Shown here: in pieces, positions 5,643 through 6,497 of the stretch
Numbering within the stretch: position 1 is the stretch's first letter
Layout of the letters: each line of letters begins with the position of its first letter
Origin: an uncultured Verrucomicrobiales bacterium
GTDB lineage: Bacteria; Verrucomicrobiota; Verrucomicrobiia; Verrucomicrobiales; DEV007
Assembly: GCA_937893785.1 (NCBI GenBank)
Contig: CALCSP010000731.1
Coordinates: 1 to 6,497, forward strand
Length of the DNA: 6,497 bases
Direction: 5' to 3'
Program-made: the position numbers and the translations under genes
Notes under the pieces: generated by a model
What the model was told of the DNA's origin: nothing
Seen by the model: the letters and a program-made list of their open reading frames with translations, nothing else
The model's database searches: none

Positions 5643-6497
5643 TCAAATATTTCCGCAAAGATCGACCTCGGGATCAATAGACGCCGTGCCGCAAAGAAAA
5701 TCAGCGAAATTTCCAGCAAAAAAAGGAGCATTTAAAACCCCCTTGGAACCCAACCCGTTAAAAAATCCAATCCTGTTCCGGGAAGGATGCATTCCGCAAA
5801 GCAGCCTACTCTTGCGCACCACTGGGCGTATTCCGGCCTGGTGGTCAATTACCTCATAGGGCAACTCCAGGAAGCGGCCAAGGCGTTGCTCAATCAACTT
5901 TCTTCCCTCAGCGGTGGGTTTCGGATCACTACATCCCCAGTCATAGGTTGCCCCACAGCGAAATGTATTGTCTCCCACCGGCAATAACCATACCCCCCCA
6001 CAATTGACAATCCTTTCCTGATCGAGACCGGGAATCGCCAATGTAAGTATCTCACCTTTTGCTGGTTTAAAAGGCACCCACTCAAACAACGGATTTGCGG
6101 ACCCTGAAATCCCTTCACAAAACAGAGTGATCCCCTGATCCTCAACTTCACGCCACTCACCTCTCTTCCAATTATCCCCAAGCATTTCTTTGGTCAGCGT
6201 AATAAACTCTGGAATATCAAGGTAACCGGAATTCTCAAAGGTAACGGCTCCGTATTTCGCCTTTAAATCTTTACCCGGCTCCGGCGCATCGCTTGCAAGG
6301 CATTCAGCATACCCCGAAGTATTCAATCGCTTTTCCCACTGCTTTGCCTGCCCCGGAGAACTGAACAGACGAATTAGGGGCATTTGCCGGAAGACCTTCC
6401 GCCCTGTCTTCTCCCCGATCATGGTATAGAAGTTCAATGCGGCGGGCCAAAGTTGTTCCAATCGCCATGTCTTGGTCAATTTCGGACCGGTGACCGG
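5643..6497 (-). CDS. FAD-dependent oxidoreductase (DAO family, MnmC oxidase-domain-like), 5' end off-window
   Basis: This is a D-amino-acid-oxidase-fold flavoenzyme that oxidises a C-N bond of a secondary or primary amine. The frame is open to the right edge (284 visible residues), and the first visible codons PVTGPK continue into TKTWRLEQLWP. This matches the internal 'NP(V/I)TG...KTW' segment of such proteins, so a TTG at 6479 is not the start and the GxGxxG FAD-binding motif lies outside the window. In the visible fragment: SGYLDIPEF near 90-98, the FAD-proximal LFCEGISGSANPLF near 125-138, FKPAKGEILTL near 143-153, GIRPVVRKSRLLCG near 222-235, and the C-terminal GLGSKGVLNAPFFAG near 248-262. 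The last two resemble the GVRCATRDHLPMVG and ALGSRGLCSAPL segments of the E. coli MnmC oxidase domain. The neighbouring MnmM-like gene supports a role in converting cmnm5U to nm5U in tRNA. The family is secure and the substrate is inferred. Confidence 0.82.
   Translation of the reverse strand, partial: PVTGPKLTKTWRLEQLWPAALNFYTMIGEKTGRKVFRQMPLIRLFSSPGQAKQWEKRLNTSGYAECLASDAPEPGKDLKAKYGAVTFENSGYLDIPEFITLTKEMLGDNWKRGEWREVEDQGITLFCEGISGSANPLFEWVPFKPAKGEILTLAIPGLDQERIVNCGGVWLLPVGDNTFRCGATYDWGCSDPKPTAEGRKLIEQRLGRFLELPYEVIDHQAGIRPVVRKSRLLCGMHPSRNRIGFFNGLGSKGVLNAPFFAGNFADFLCGTASIDPEVDLCGNI

Noticed and set aside
1..6497. CRISPR arrays, insertion sequences, tRNA or rRNA genes, or a novel defence system
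   Set aside because: I saw no spaced direct repeats, no transposase motifs, no cloverleaf-like sequence and no defence-type domains. All coding DNA is assigned to seven recognisable gene families.

Overview
The window holds seven genes packed almost without gaps: four on the minus strand at the right, two on the plus strand in the middle, and one minus-strand gene at the left edge. The first gene (LpxI, lipid A synthesis) points to a Gram-negative, LPS-making bacterium. The DnaX ATPase domain, with a degenerate zinc knuckle and an 'FDP..EIC.EIAEGR' segment, resembles what I recall of Verrucomicrobiota, possibly Opitutae-like. That placement is from memory of family sequences, not from a search. 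GC content is moderate and recognisable Shine-Dalgarno sites are scarce.

Layout. Positions 1-599 (minus): 5' part of lpxI, running off the left edge. Positions 600-682: divergent intergenic region with a good sigma70-like promoter for dnaX and a small palindrome. Positions 683-2778 (plus): dnaX (DNA polymerase III tau/gamma) followed by the YbaB/EbfC nucleoid-associated protein gene. This is the common dnaX-ybaB pairing, but the usual third member, recR, is absent. Positions 2775-4996 (minus): a BASS-family transporter and a membrane-anchored M19 dipeptidase, coupled by a TGATG overlap. The dipeptidase and ybaB converge so tightly that one CTAG supplies both stop codons. Positions 5046-6497 (minus): a YtqB/MnmM-like methyltransferase preceded by a DAO-family FAD oxidoreductase that resembles the MnmC oxidase domain and runs off the right edge.

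How the genes may work together. The last pair could carry out the two final steps of mnm5(s2)U34 tRNA wobble modification, which E. coli performs with the fused enzyme MnmC: oxidative removal of the carboxymethyl group, then SAM-dependent methylation. DnaX and YbaB belong to replication and nucleoid maintenance. The transporter-dipeptidase pair looks like one small-molecule or peptide unit, substrate unknown.

A recurrent signal is that three genes (dnaX, ybaB and the transporter) each have a TATAAT-like -10 box only 6-7 nt before the start codon, with a fair -35 box 16-18 bp further upstream and no usable Shine-Dalgarno. This suggests leaderless transcripts, two of them starting at GTG or TTG. 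No RNA genes, insertion sequences or CRISPR arrays are visible, and no stretch over 300 bp lacks a gene.
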